Shown: positions 1 to 7,803 of the stretch, in pieces
Position numbering within the stretch: position 1 is the stretch's first letter
Layout: each line of letters starts with the position of its first letter
Assembly: GCA_910585205.1 (NCBI GenBank)
Contig: CAJUCC010000030.1
Coordinates: 1 to 21,807, forward strand
DNA: 21,807 bases
Source: an uncultured Lachnospiraceae bacterium
Lineage (GTDB): Bacteria; Bacillota; Clostridia; Lachnospirales; Lachnospiraceae
Direction of reading: 5' to 3'
Program-made: the position numbers and the translations under genes
Notes under the pieces: model-generated
Told to the model about the DNA's origin: nothing
Database searches by the model: none
The model's input: only the letters and a program-made list of their open reading frames with translations

Positions 1-906
1 ATACAGCATTCCGATATGAAACATCTGGAAGTTTTTCTCGTCGAAATGACATCCCGCAGTCCCCACAGTCATGATGATCTGGAAATCGGTATGTTACTGG
101 AAGGATCTCTGACCCTGCATCTGGAACGGGAAACCTTTCTCCTGCAAAAGGGAGAAATTTATCTCATCAATCGCCACCAGGTGCACTCTTTTGCCAGAAC
201 CACTTCCGAAAATCTCATTCTGGCGTTTCAAATCCATACCGAATTTTATAAAAATATTAATTATGCGCTTGAATTCCTGCACTTCGAAAGTAATATCATA
301 CACAGTGGCCGGCTTCACGGTATCATTCTCGAATCTCTCCGGGAATGCGCAGATTGTTATTTTTCGTCCACGCCCTATCATGATTTGAAATGTGCCAGCA
401 TTATGCTGGATGTTCTCTTTCGGCTCGTACAGAGTACCCACTGTAACGTGCGCACCGAGAAGGAGTTTTCCAGCGCCTGCCGGAACGCCATGCGCCTGAA
501 CCGTATGATTTCTTTTATCAACGAACACTATACCGGGCAGATTTCTCTCCGGGATATAGCCGATCTGGAAAATATCTCACAGTATCACGCATCACATTTC
601 ATAAAAAATGCGCTTGGCGTATCTTTCCAGGAATACCTGAACCAGATACGTTTCGCGCACGCACTGCAGCTTTTACAGACAACCGATCTGCACATTCTGG
701 ATATATGCATGGAAACGGGGTTTTCCAGCAGCCGCTATCTGAATCAGATGTTCCGGAAAAATTTCGGCTGTTGTGCAAAAGAATATCTGAAAGCGGAAAA
801 AAAGCCTGCTCTTCCGGGGGCATCTCTCCCCACGGGGAATATCCAGAAACGATATTCCATCGAGCAGGCACAAAAATACTGGATCAGGCAGCAGTCTATG
901 TCATAA
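1..906 (+). CDS. AraC-family transcriptional regulator (5' end probably outside window)
   Basis: Cytoplasmic DNA-binding regulator. Numbered from the ATG at base 16, residues about 15-60 form a cupin-type sensor domain (HSHDDLEI, LEGSLTL, GEIYLINRHQVHSF). Residues about 165-260 form the double helix-turn-helix AraC DNA-binding domain (ISLRDIADLENIS, then DICMETGFSSSRYLNQMFRKNFG). The frame is open to base 1, and no ribosome binding site precedes the ATG at 16, so the true start is probably upstream of the window. About 35 residues follow the usual end of the family, and this tail overlaps a minus-strand terminator structure. The gene converges on the sensor kinase and their ends overlap by 11 bases. 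It is the only plus-strand gene seen. The ligand and targets cannot be told from sequence; sugar or other carbon-source control is common in the family. Confidence 0.88.
   Translation: MQHSDMKHLEVFLVEMTSRSPHSHDDLEIGMLLEGSLTLHLERETFLLQKGEIYLINRHQVHSFARTTSENLILAFQIHTEFYKNINYALEFLHFESNIIHSGRLHGIILESLRECADCYFSSTPYHDLKCASIMLDVLFRLVQSTHCNVRTEKEFSSACRNAMRLNRMISFINEHYTGQISLRDIADLENISQYHASHFIKNALGVSFQEYLNQIRFAHALQLLQTTDLHILDICMETGFSSSRYLNQMFRKNFGCCAKEYLKAEKKPALPGASLPTGNIQKRYSIEQAQKYWIRQQSMS
797..869 (-). terminator. Nested hairpin terminator of the sensor kinase, inside the AraC 3' coding end
   Basis: Read on the minus strand, about 27 bases after the kinase stop, an 8-base arm GCCTGCTC (869-862) pairs perfectly with GAGCAGGC (811-804), followed at once by seven T (803-797). 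The 50-base interior holds a second perfect 8-bp hairpin, GGAATATC/GATATTCC (858-851 with 843-836). The stem plus U-tract order fits intrinsic termination of the kinase transcript. The long interior makes the fold less certain than a simple hairpin. Confidence 0.55.
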
Positions 907-3463
907 GCGGAAATGTAATCACAACTTTAAACAGATCACCGTCCGAAACAATCTCAAATTTTCCTTTCTGGAGTTCGGTCAGATTCTTGGCTATGGACAA
1001 CCCGAGTCCGCTTCCCTCCGTCGAGCGGGAAACATCACCGCGGATAAAACGCTCTGTCAGATCTTCCACGCCCACACGCAGAGGCTGTTCGGAAATATTT
1101 TTAATGGAAAGGCGCACCTGCCCCGTTCCGTCTTCCTTCGGCAGCTCTTTGATCTCCACATAAACCCGCGTATGTTCCAGCGCATATTTGTAAACATTGT
1201 TGAACAGATTTTCAATCACCCGCCAGATCCGCCTGGAATCGGCATAGATCAGAACCGGTTTCTCCGCCATGGCGGCTACCGTCTGCAGTCCCCGCTCTTC
1301 GAATTTCTCCGAAAATTCCCCCATGGCCTGATGCATCAGTTCAATCAAATCCAGCTTATCACACTGCAGGACGATATTGCCGGAAGATATTTTGGATACT
1401 TCCACCAGATCTTCGGTCAACTGTTTCAGACGCTGTGATTTATTGTCCAGCACTTCCAGATACCCTCTTATCTTCTCGTTCTCAACCGGTTCCCGTTTGA
1501 TGAGATCGACATAATTGATGATCGAAGTCAGCGGCGTTTTGATGTCATGGGAGACATTGGTAATCAGATCCGCTTTCAGCCGTTCATCCTTGACGCTCGT
1601 CTCCACCGCCTGCCGGATGCCGTTGCCGATCGTATTGACTGCCTCCGCCAGAATCCGGTTATCACCATGCATCTTTTCCACGTCAATCTGATAGTCGAGA
1701 TTGCCGTCGCGGATATTGCCGATGCCTTCCAGAATCCGTCTCCTGACATGGTTACTCCGATACAGAAAAATCCCGACCAGAATATCCAGCGCAAGAGCCG
1801 GCACGACACCGTCCGTTATGCCTCCGATTAACAGCACATTGACACCCACAAACAGAAGATACGGCACCCAGACCCGCACGACATTTCTGCTGTCATCATA
1901 AATCCGCATCAACAGATTCCGGCATTTTAACAGGATGCGGAAGATAAGAAAATTATTCCAGAACGTATGCGCCCGGACTCTTCTGATCAGACTGCACCAG
2001 AAGAACAAAACGGCAGAGCAGGTCAGAACCGTACCCACCGCCAGCGTTTCCAGTGTTCTGGCACGATCCAGCGCACCCCAGAAAAATTCACTGACGGCAA
2101 TACCCGTAACCATAAACAGTGTAGTTACGACCACAGCTGCCACCGTCATCGCGATCTCTGTAAACCATCGGTCAAACCAGATCAGGGTAATGCCTTCCGT
2201 TCCCTGCTTCTTTCCCGACACATATGTCAGAAACCCGAACAGCACTAGCGATACGATACCGCTGAACAGTCCGATCAGAACAAAGAGGTACCCGGGAGCC
2301 ATGATCTGATAACTCTGCCGCACAGTCGCAAATGTATCCTGAAAACCATAGGAAGTATCCACCCCGATCCATACCGACGCATCCTCCCGAAAAGCATAAC
2401 GGTAATCATTCCAAATCTCCCGCACCTGTTCTTCCCGGATTATGGTATCGGTTTCAAACGTAAAATCTGCGGGCGAAAAGCACAGATACCGCCCCATTGA
2501 TGCGAAATATGTATTGATTACTTCCCGGCTTACGCCCTCCGTCCACTCCGGGACATTTGTATACATATGTTCCACACCATTGTTCTCTTTTATGATACAA
2601 TACCGAAAATTGGTATCGGCCCTGTCATAATATTCCCGGTATACCCGATACAGGGAATAGTTATCCTGCAGCATCTGTACGGTCTCCTGCAGATACCCTG
2701 TCATTTCGACCAGTTCTTCCACCGTATCGACACCGGATAACAGTGATCTGCCGCCGACCGGAAGATACCGCTCCACCGGAACCTGTATATAAATTTCTTC
2801 CGCCGTCTCTTCCACAGTCTCCGCCGCTGTACTTTCCGCAGCTTTCTCACTTATATCTGCTGTCACAGAAACATTCTCCGCGGTTTCCACATGATACAGT
2901 CTGTATTCTTCTATGACCGCGCTGCTCCCGTCTTCCGCCCATTCGATAAACCGCGGGGGCGTTTCCACTCCCGCATCCGTATCCGTATCAGCCGCATCCG
3001 CTTTTTTTGCCTCGTCAATCATCTCGGCAACTTCCGCATACGGATATTCTGCAAATGATATTCCGCCCTGTCCCCACTGAACCAGATCGCCCAGACGATA
3101 GCAGACACTTGTCTCCGTCACCGGAACTTCCTCAAAATGCCGCGCATACTGCTCAATGTCAATCTCTTTCGTCTCGTCCAGTCTGCCGTCGGTCTCCAGT
3201 TGATCCCGGATCACGCAATAGCGGACGACATCCCCCAGACTGTCATAGACCAGTTCGTTAAAAACATCCGATTCCTCAAAACTTACCACTCTGGAGAAAG
3301 GGTTGACATAATAATTTCTCCGGATTGTATTCTTTATTCCCGGAATGCTGATTACGGCATTACAGGACACAATTCCGATACAGACTGCACACACCGTAGT
3401 CGAAAGAATCTGTAATATCACGGCTGTAATTTTGACACTTCTCCCATACTTGCTGACTTTCAT
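896..3463 (-). CDS. Membrane sensor histidine kinase of a two-component system
   Basis: Autophosphorylating kinase partner of the adjacent response regulator. Numbering is from the longer frame beginning at 3469. There is one membrane span at about 14-36, a large outside domain at about 40-390 with an acidic Ala/Glu/Thr stretch (about 155-225), then about five spans (393-417, 436-460, 476-496, 533-550, 554-570), a HAMP-like linker, HisKA (NVSHDIKTPLTS, His641) and HATPase (N-box IENLFNN, G2 box GSGLGLS at 819-825). The usual DxGxG box is replaced by a KNISEQPL-type segment, which I recall as common in a Clostridial kinase subfamily. The SD GGGAGG (3476-3471) lies 1 base from the first ATG but 7 bases from the ATG at 3463, so the latter is chosen (855 residues). 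The signal sensed is unknown. Confidence 0.9.
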   Translation of the reverse strand: MKVSKYGRSVKITAVILQILSTTVCAVCIGIVSCNAVISIPGIKNTIRRNYYVNPFSRVVSFEESDVFNELVYDSLGDVVRYCVIRDQLETDGRLDETKEIDIEQYARHFEEVPVTETSVCYRLGDLVQWGQGGISFAEYPYAEVAEMIDEAKKADAADTDTDAGVETPPRFIEWAEDGSSAVIEEYRLYHVETAENVSVTADISEKAAESTAAETVEETAEEIYIQVPVERYLPVGGRSLLSGVDTVEELVEMTGYLQETVQMLQDNYSLYRVYREYYDRADTNFRYCIIKENNGVEHMYTNVPEWTEGVSREVINTYFASMGRYLCFSPADFTFETDTIIREEQVREIWNDYRYAFREDASVWIGVDTSYGFQDTFATVRQSYQIMAPGYLFVLIGLFSGIVSLVLFGFLTYVSGKKQGTEGITLIWFDRWFTEIAMTVAAVVVTTLFMVTGIAVSEFFWGALDRARTLETLAVGTVLTCSAVLFFWCSLIRRVRAHTFWNNFLIFRILLKCRNLLMRIYDDSRNVVRVWVPYLLFVGVNVLLIGGITDGVVPALALDILVGIFLYRSNHVRRRILEGIGNIRDGNLDYQIDVEKMHGDNRILAEAVNTIGNGIRQAVETSVKDERLKADLITNVSHDIKTPLTSIINYVDLIKREPVENEKIRGYLEVLDNKSQRLKQLTEDLVEVSKISSGNIVLQCDKLDLIELMHQAMGEFSEKFEERGLQTVAAMAEKPVLIYADSRRIWRVIENLFNNVYKYALEHTRVYVEIKELPKEDGTGQVRLSIKNISEQPLRVGVEDLTERFIRGDVSRSTEGSGLGLSIAKNLTELQKGKFEIVSDGDLFKVVITFPLMT

Positions 3464-3497
3464 CGCCATTCCTCCCTTTCTCCAATCCTGTCTGCGC

Positions 3498-3519
3498 TTT
3501 TACCCCCCCCCCGGTAAAA
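3498..3519. repeat. Ten-base homopolymer C/G tract with TTTTACC/GGTAAAA flanks
   Basis: Ten consecutive C (3503-3512) lie between the response-regulator stop and the kinase start. TTTTACC (3498-3504) and GGTAAAA (3513-3519) form an inverted repeat around the tract. On the transcribed strand it is G10, about 40 bases upstream of the kinase start codon. Such tracts can slip in length. Here it is intergenic, so slippage would alter leader spacing or structure, not reading frame. Confidence 0.8.
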
Positions 3520-3528
3520 TCTGCCCGA

Positions 3529-4227
3529 TTACTGTTTGTCTACCTTATATCCGACACCCCACACCACTTTCAAATAACGCGGTTCTTTGGGGTTAATCTC
3601 TATTTTCTCCCGAATATGACGAATATGCACCGCCACCGTATTATCCGCACCGATGGCCTCCTCGTTCCAGATATTTTCGTAAATCTGACTGATGGAAAAT
3701 ACCTTGCCCTGATTTTTTACAAGCAGAAGCAAAATATTGTATTCAATCGGTGTCAGCTTGACCGGCTCGTCATCCACCGTCACCTCTTTCGTGACATCGT
3801 TCATGACAAGCCCACCCGAACGATAAACCTGATCCGCCTCCTCTCCGCTGCCGATGCTGCCCAGTTTCGTATATCTGCGGAGCTGCGATTTCACCCGGGC
3901 CGTTAATTCCAGCGGATTAAAAGGCTTTGTCACATAGTCGTCCGCCCCGATGTTCAGACCCAGAATCTTGTCCGCGTCTTCCGATTTGGCGGAAAGAATA
4001 ATAATCGGAATGCTGTGCTTTTCCCGGATCTGCAGTGTGGCGTGAATACCGTCCAGCTTCGGCATCATCACATCCATTATCAGCAGGTGAATTTCCTCCG
4101 TATCCAGCAGATGCATCGCCGCAATGCCGTCATATGCCTTGAATACCCGATACCCTTCCTGCATCAGGTAGATCTCGATCGCTTCCACAATCGCCTTATC
4201 GTCGTCACACACTAAGATATTTGCCAT
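3529..4227 (-). CDS. OmpR/PhoB-family response regulator
   Basis: Cytoplasmic transcription factor phosphorylated by the neighbouring kinase. The receiver domain (1-115) shows the acidic pocket CDDD (7-10), phospho-acceptor Asp52 in MDVMMPKLDG, Ser79 and Lys101 (TKPF). The C-terminal winged helix (about 140-230) has LTPIEYNILLLL, AVHIRHIREKI and the terminal VVWGVGYK motif typical of OmpR/VanR-like regulators. The length, 232 residues, is normal. The kinase gene follows 65 bases downstream on the same strand, so the two are likely co-transcribed. TTAAG-type repeats upstream may be its own binding site. Confidence 0.94.
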   Translation of the reverse strand: MANILVCDDDKAIVEAIEIYLMQEGYRVFKAYDGIAAMHLLDTEEIHLLIMDVMMPKLDGIHATLQIREKHSIPIIILSAKSEDADKILGLNIGADDYVTKPFNPLELTARVKSQLRRYTKLGSIGSGEEADQVYRSGGLVMNDVTKEVTVDDEPVKLTPIEYNILLLLVKNQGKVFSISQIYENIWNEEAIGADNTVAVHIRHIREKIEINPKEPRYLKVVWGVGYKVDKQ

Positions 4228-4267
4228 GTTTTATCCGCTCCGTCCATATTTTCTCTTTTGTCCGTCT

Positions 4268-4334
4268 CTATCGTAACAGACGCTGATTAAGAGATTGGTC
4301 ATGTTTTGCTTAAGGTTTTCTTAAAATTATAACA
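4268..4334 (-). promoter_or_regulatory. Promoter and direct-repeat operator of the two-component operon
   Basis: On the minus strand there are two TGn-extended -10 elements: TGTTATAAT (4334-4326) and TGTTACGAT (4278-4270). Neither has a good -35. Between them, TTTAAG (4325-4320) and CTTAAG (4314-4309) repeat with an 11-base period, and a weaker CTTAAT lies at 4291-4286. Hexamers spaced one helical turn apart are typical OmpR-family sites. They would lie just upstream of the second promoter (activation) and just downstream of the first. Which promoter is used is inference. Confidence 0.45.
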
Positions 4335-4395
4335 GACACCGTTTCCCGTCCGCTGTCCGCCATGGTAATGATAACGTGATAGAAGGCGGTTCCAA

Positions 4396-5298
4396 TCATT
4401 CCAGCGTAAAAAACGCCCCCAGATTTCCCCGCATCCCGTGTGACGCCCGATGTGAAAAAAGAAAATCAGGATTACAGCAGGTACACAGATCGGTGACGCC
4501 GATATGCGCCGGTGAAATGCCGGCTTCCCGCAGGATGCGCCGGTTCGCCTCCCAGAGATTCAGCAGATACTTTCCGTCTCCGCCATCCCGCAGAAGGGGG
4601 CCGCAGTTTTCCGCATCGCATCCGCCATCGTCCGCAAACGCTTCCCGAAACTGCTCTGCGACATCCTCTCCGACTTCATAACAGTCGCCGCAGATCGAAG
4701 GGCCGATCACAGCCGTCATATCTGCGGGATCACTCCCAAACTGCTCCGTCATGGCCGATACCACCGCCCTGCCGATTTTTCCGACCGTTCCTTTCCAGCC
4801 GGAATGCGCCAGCCCGATCGCCCGGTTTACGGGATCGGCAAAATACAGCGGAACACAATCCGCAAAAAAAGAGGACAGCACGATACCCGGTTCCCCGGTA
4901 ATCAGTCCATCCACATCCTGATAATCCCGCTCTCTTGTCAGGCCTTTTCCTCTGTCCGCCTTTGTCGCCACCCTGACGTTTGCCGTATGTGTCTGATGCG
5001 TAAAAACAAAGTCATCCGGCGACTTCCCCATCACCCCGGCAATCCGCCGGAAATTCTCATCCACACAGGAAACCGCATCGCCTCTCGTATAGCTCAGATT
5101 CATACTGCCCAGATGCCCTTTGCTGACACCGCCCAGACGGGTGCTGAACAAATGTTTCCCCACGCCCACTTCCTCCAGCGCCGGAAAGGTCAGATAGACC
5201 AGTCCGCCGTCCCTGTGTATCCGCACCCGTTTCCCGATCGTCCGTTCTTTCCGTCTGACGGATGCCATAACCGCATCCGTATCGTCACGATACTCCAT
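4396..5298 (-). CDS. pgeF: PgeF/YfiH/YlmD-type multicopper-fold protein (purine nucleoside phosphorylase or peptidoglycan editing factor family)
   Basis: Cytoplasmic protein of the laccase-domain family. Members have been assigned purine nucleoside phosphorylase/adenosine deaminase activity and peptidoglycan-precursor editing. Metal-site residues are visible: HQTH (101-104), ADCVP (Cys148) and AHSGWKG (His165). GPSICGDCYEVG (199-210) and the Cys-rich CTCC near 272-275 with FSHR also match. At 300 residues it is slightly longer than usual, with a charged N-terminal extension of about 30. The start is supported by AGGAGG eight bases upstream. The gene sits 33 bases after yraN and is probably the last gene of the rplS-yraN train. 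The relatives often lie near cell-division genes, which is not so here. Confidence 0.9.
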   Translation of the reverse strand: MEYRDDTDAVMASVRRKERTIGKRVRIHRDGGLVYLTFPALEEVGVGKHLFSTRLGGVSKGHLGSMNLSYTRGDAVSCVDENFRRIAGVMGKSPDDFVFTHQTHTANVRVATKADRGKGLTRERDYQDVDGLITGEPGIVLSSFFADCVPLYFADPVNRAIGLAHSGWKGTVGKIGRAVVSAMTEQFGSDPADMTAVIGPSICGDCYEVGEDVAEQFREAFADDGGCDAENCGPLLRDGGDGKYLLNLWEANRRILREAGISPAHIGVTDLCTCCNPDFLFSHRASHGMRGNLGAFFTLE

Positions 5299-5331
5299 AT
5301 TCCTGTCCTCCTGTCTCTTTTCCGCCGCAAA

Positions 5332-5691
5332 CTACCACCGGAAATCGAATGCATCCTTTATATGTTCCATCCGCTCACGGCCATCAATCGCTATGACATC
5401 AAAACGGCACGGCGTATCTTCCCCATACCCGTACCTGGTATAATAAAACAAGGCGGTCCTGCAGATCCGCCGCTGTTTGTTTGCATCCACCGCTTCCTGC
5501 CCGCCGCCGCGCGCACGAAACTTTACCTCCACGAAAACCAGAACGCCGCTGTCTTCCGCAATAATATCAATCTCCCCATATCTGCTGCAAAAATTCCGTT
5601 CCAGAATCCGGCAGCCGCAGCCGCTTAAATATTCCGCAGCCGCTCCCTCATATTCCCTTCCTGTTTTTTGTCTGTTTTCCGCCATTGTCAC
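5332..5691 (-). CDS. YraN family (UPF0102) nuclease-fold protein
   Basis: Small cytoplasmic protein of the UPF0102 family, whose fold resembles restriction-endonuclease/Holliday-junction resolvase enzymes. The role is not firmly established. The hallmark residues are present: GREYEGAAAEYL near the start, GEIDII (39-44, acidic pair) and FVEVKFR (53-59, the E-x-K core). FDVIAI follows near residue 98. At 119 residues it is of normal length. The frame can begin at a GTG (5691) or an ATG two codons later (5685); neither has a clear SD. It starts within 4 bases of the ylqH stop, suggesting translational coupling. yraN next to rnhB is a recurrent arrangement in Firmicutes. Confidence 0.9.
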   Translation of the reverse strand: MTMAENRQKTGREYEGAAAEYLSGCGCRILERNFCSRYGEIDIIAEDSGVLVFVEVKFRARGGGQEAVDANKQRRICRTALFYYTRYGYGEDTPCRFDVIAIDGRERMEHIKDAFDFRW

Positions 5692-5694
5692 CCG

Positions 5695-5979
5695 TTATTT
5701 TCCCATCTTAGCCTTGATTTTATCCATGGCGTCAACAAACACAAGTATCTCCGCCACCGCTTCATACAGTTCCGGCGGTATGGCCTCGCCGATTTCCAGC
5801 CTTGACAATGTATTGGCCAGCTTTGTGTCCTCATGTACCGGCACATCCGCTTCCTGCGCTTTTTCAATAATACGCTCCGCCACGGCGCCGCGGCCGCTTG
5901 CCACGACCCGCGGCGCATTGTCTTCCGGGTCATAGGAAAGGGCTATGGCCTGTTTCGGTTTTTCCTTTTCACTGCTCAT
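5695..5979 (-). CDS. YlqH-type FlhB/EscU C-terminal-domain protein (orphan export-switch domain)
   Basis: A 94-residue protein resembling only the cytoplasmic C-terminal part of FlhB/EscU, the substrate-specificity switch of type III secretion/flagellar export. The AIALSYDPEDNAPRVVASGRG region matches the FlhB_C sequence that follows the NPTH autocleavage site, and AERIIEKA, IPPELYEAVAEILVFV continue the domain. There are no membrane spans and no NPTH motif: the protein begins about where cleaved FlhB begins. The start is the ATG at 5979, because GGAGGAGGG lies 5-12 bases upstream; the longer GTG-initiated frame would translate through the SD. It follows the FliK-like gene by 39 bases. The function of such orphans is uncertain. 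Confidence 0.85.
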   Translation of the reverse strand: MSSEKEKPKQAIALSYDPEDNAPRVVASGRGAVAERIIEKAQEADVPVHEDTKLANTLSRLEIGEAIPPELYEAVAEILVFVDAMDKIKAKMGK

Positions 5980-6018
5980 ACTTCCCTCCTCCGGCGCATG
6001 CACTGCGCTTTCTGCCGT

Positions 6019-7794
6019 CTACGCTCTGACATCAAACGACAGTTCACTGATAACACTGATATTTTTATCCGCCCGGATAATCTCCTCCATCACATTGCCG
6101 CTCTCCTCTTTCAGCATCAGCTTTGCATCCGCCTGGTATCCCTTCTCCGTCAGCCGCTTTGTCAGTGTATCGATATTTTGTTCCAGCAGATCAAGGCTCT
6201 TTTCATCCGCCAGATAAAAGTTTGTATTGATCCGCCCCCGCTCCATTGCCACATAAACGTCAACCATGCCGAGATGTTCCATGTCCAGGTGCAAAAAGGC
6301 GCTGACATTGCCGTCCTTTTTGGCAAGATTTTTTTTGTTCGTATAGACATACAAATCCCCGTGGGCATTCTCACCCCGCAGTTTCATCGGAAGCTGTACA
6401 TACGAATACATCTGATTCAACTGGTTCATAAAATCCACGTTTTCCCGGATATTGCGCACACTTTTGAAAAGCGGCGAATCGGCTTTCAGAGAATCCGCCA
6501 GCGCACGGGTCAAAGCCCTTGTCTGCTCGTTCAGACGCGCATAAAGTTTCTCGACCTCTTTTTTCGCCACATCGCCGGGAGCGGTCAGCGTCCACTGATT
6601 TTCGATTTTCCCGGAAAGCACTTTCTGAAACCCCTTTGACAGGAAAAGCGTCCTGACCGCCGCCTGCCGCTCCGGGCTGTCCGCCTGTCTGACCAGTTCC
6701 TGCACCGCCCGGTACAGCGCATCTTTTCCCATCTCACCGTTTACAATCTGCGCCGCCGTATCCGGGGAACCGCCTGCCTGTTTTACCATCTGCGCCAGAT
6801 TTTCCCGGTCCTGTACCGGAATGGCGTCTCTGCCCGTCTCTGTCTGTCCCGCATCGCCCGCGGCCGTTTTCCCGTCCGCCGCATCCGCCCCGGGCAGTGC
6901 CATGCCTTTGCCGCCGCCCGCGATACCGCTCTCGCCCTGCAGCGCCGCATCCATAATCAATGCTTTCCCTGCAGCCTCAGCTCCCGCCGCTCCGGGCTGT
7001 CCGGCTGTCCCGCCGGCCGGATCTCCGGCGGCCTCCGTCCCGCCGCCCGGCGTCTCCGTCATCGTTTCCGCCGCATCCTCCGCACGCTCCCCGCTCCCGA
7101 AAATCGTCAGCAGTTTATCGATAAACGCCACGCCTTCCTGCAGGCCGCCCGTCGCAAAAATATCCGCGGCCGCTCCCGGAATCCCGTCCGCCACCTCGGC
7201 AAATGAAGCCAGGAGCTGATGCTCGTAATTTTTATACGCCGTAAACTGCTGCAAGTTTTCCGGTGTCACCGGTATCTGCAGCCGGTTCATCTGCACAATG
7301 GCCGGTATATCCGCATCGGAGGCTCCCGCCACCTGCCGGTACATTTCCTGCAGAGAATTCTTGTTGATCGACATGCCTTCCTGCATCATCGAGAAAACCA
7401 TCTGCATCGATTTTCCGTTGATCTCGATCCCGGCCTGTGTCAGGGCGCGCAGGGCAGTATTTTCCTGTGCCATGTTCTGGAACAGGGGGCGCAGCGCGAT
7501 CATGCCGGAAGCATTGGACTGCACCTGAAAGGTAATGCGCTGCCCCATGGAAGTCGGAATGTCCTTTTCCATCCGCGCACTGATTACCGTATCCCTGGAA
7601 ACGCGGATTTGTATCTCGTCTCCCTCCCGAGCGACCACTTCCCCGCTGACCGTCTTGCCCGGGGGCAGAGAACGCGCCTGTACATCCGCCCGTTCCCGGC
7701 CGGCAGCCGCCTGTTCCGCTCCCCGGGCGCCGGATGAAACCATCTTCGTATCCGATGTACTCGAATGAAACAATCCCGATAAACTGAATGCCAT
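6019..7794 (-). CDS. YlqG/FliK-like protein with hook-length-control-type C-terminus
   Basis: A 591-residue protein without signal peptide or membrane span. Residues 45-100 look like a small beta domain (GEVV, DEIQIRV). Residues about 110-235 are helical. Residues about 240-325 are low-complexity Gly/Ala/Glu. Residues 465-565 resemble the FliK/Flg_hook C-terminal domain (VQLPMKLRGENAHGDLYVY, FLHLDMEHLGMVDVYV, then alternating charged helices). In Bacillus the equivalent position between rnhB and ylqH is held by ylqG, also of unknown function. Start ATG at 7794, with AAGGAG just upstream and 9 bases after the rnhB stop. FliK normally interacts with FlhB C-domain, which fits the next gene. No flagellar genes are in the window, so a flagellar role is not shown. 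Confidence 0.72.
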   Translation of the reverse strand: MAFSLSGLFHSSTSDTKMVSSGARGAEQAAAGRERADVQARSLPPGKTVSGEVVAREGDEIQIRVSRDTVISARMEKDIPTSMGQRITFQVQSNASGMIALRPLFQNMAQENTALRALTQAGIEINGKSMQMVFSMMQEGMSINKNSLQEMYRQVAGASDADIPAIVQMNRLQIPVTPENLQQFTAYKNYEHQLLASFAEVADGIPGAAADIFATGGLQEGVAFIDKLLTIFGSGERAEDAAETMTETPGGGTEAAGDPAGGTAGQPGAAGAEAAGKALIMDAALQGESGIAGGGKGMALPGADAADGKTAAGDAGQTETGRDAIPVQDRENLAQMVKQAGGSPDTAAQIVNGEMGKDALYRAVQELVRQADSPERQAAVRTLFLSKGFQKVLSGKIENQWTLTAPGDVAKKEVEKLYARLNEQTRALTRALADSLKADSPLFKSVRNIRENVDFMNQLNQMYSYVQLPMKLRGENAHGDLYVYTNKKNLAKKDGNVSAFLHLDMEHLGMVDVYVAMERGRINTNFYLADEKSLDLLEQNIDTLTKRLTEKGYQADAKLMLKEESGNVMEEIIRADKNISVISELSFDVRA

Positions 7795-7803
7795 GTGCTC
7801 TCC

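Noticed and set aside
4804..5628. Plus-strand open frame of 274 codons across pgeF and yraN
   Set aside because: Antisense shadow of two well-supported genes.
6821..7219. Pro/Ala-rich plus-strand frame
   Set aside because: Antisense of the Gly/Ala-rich linker of the FliK-like protein.
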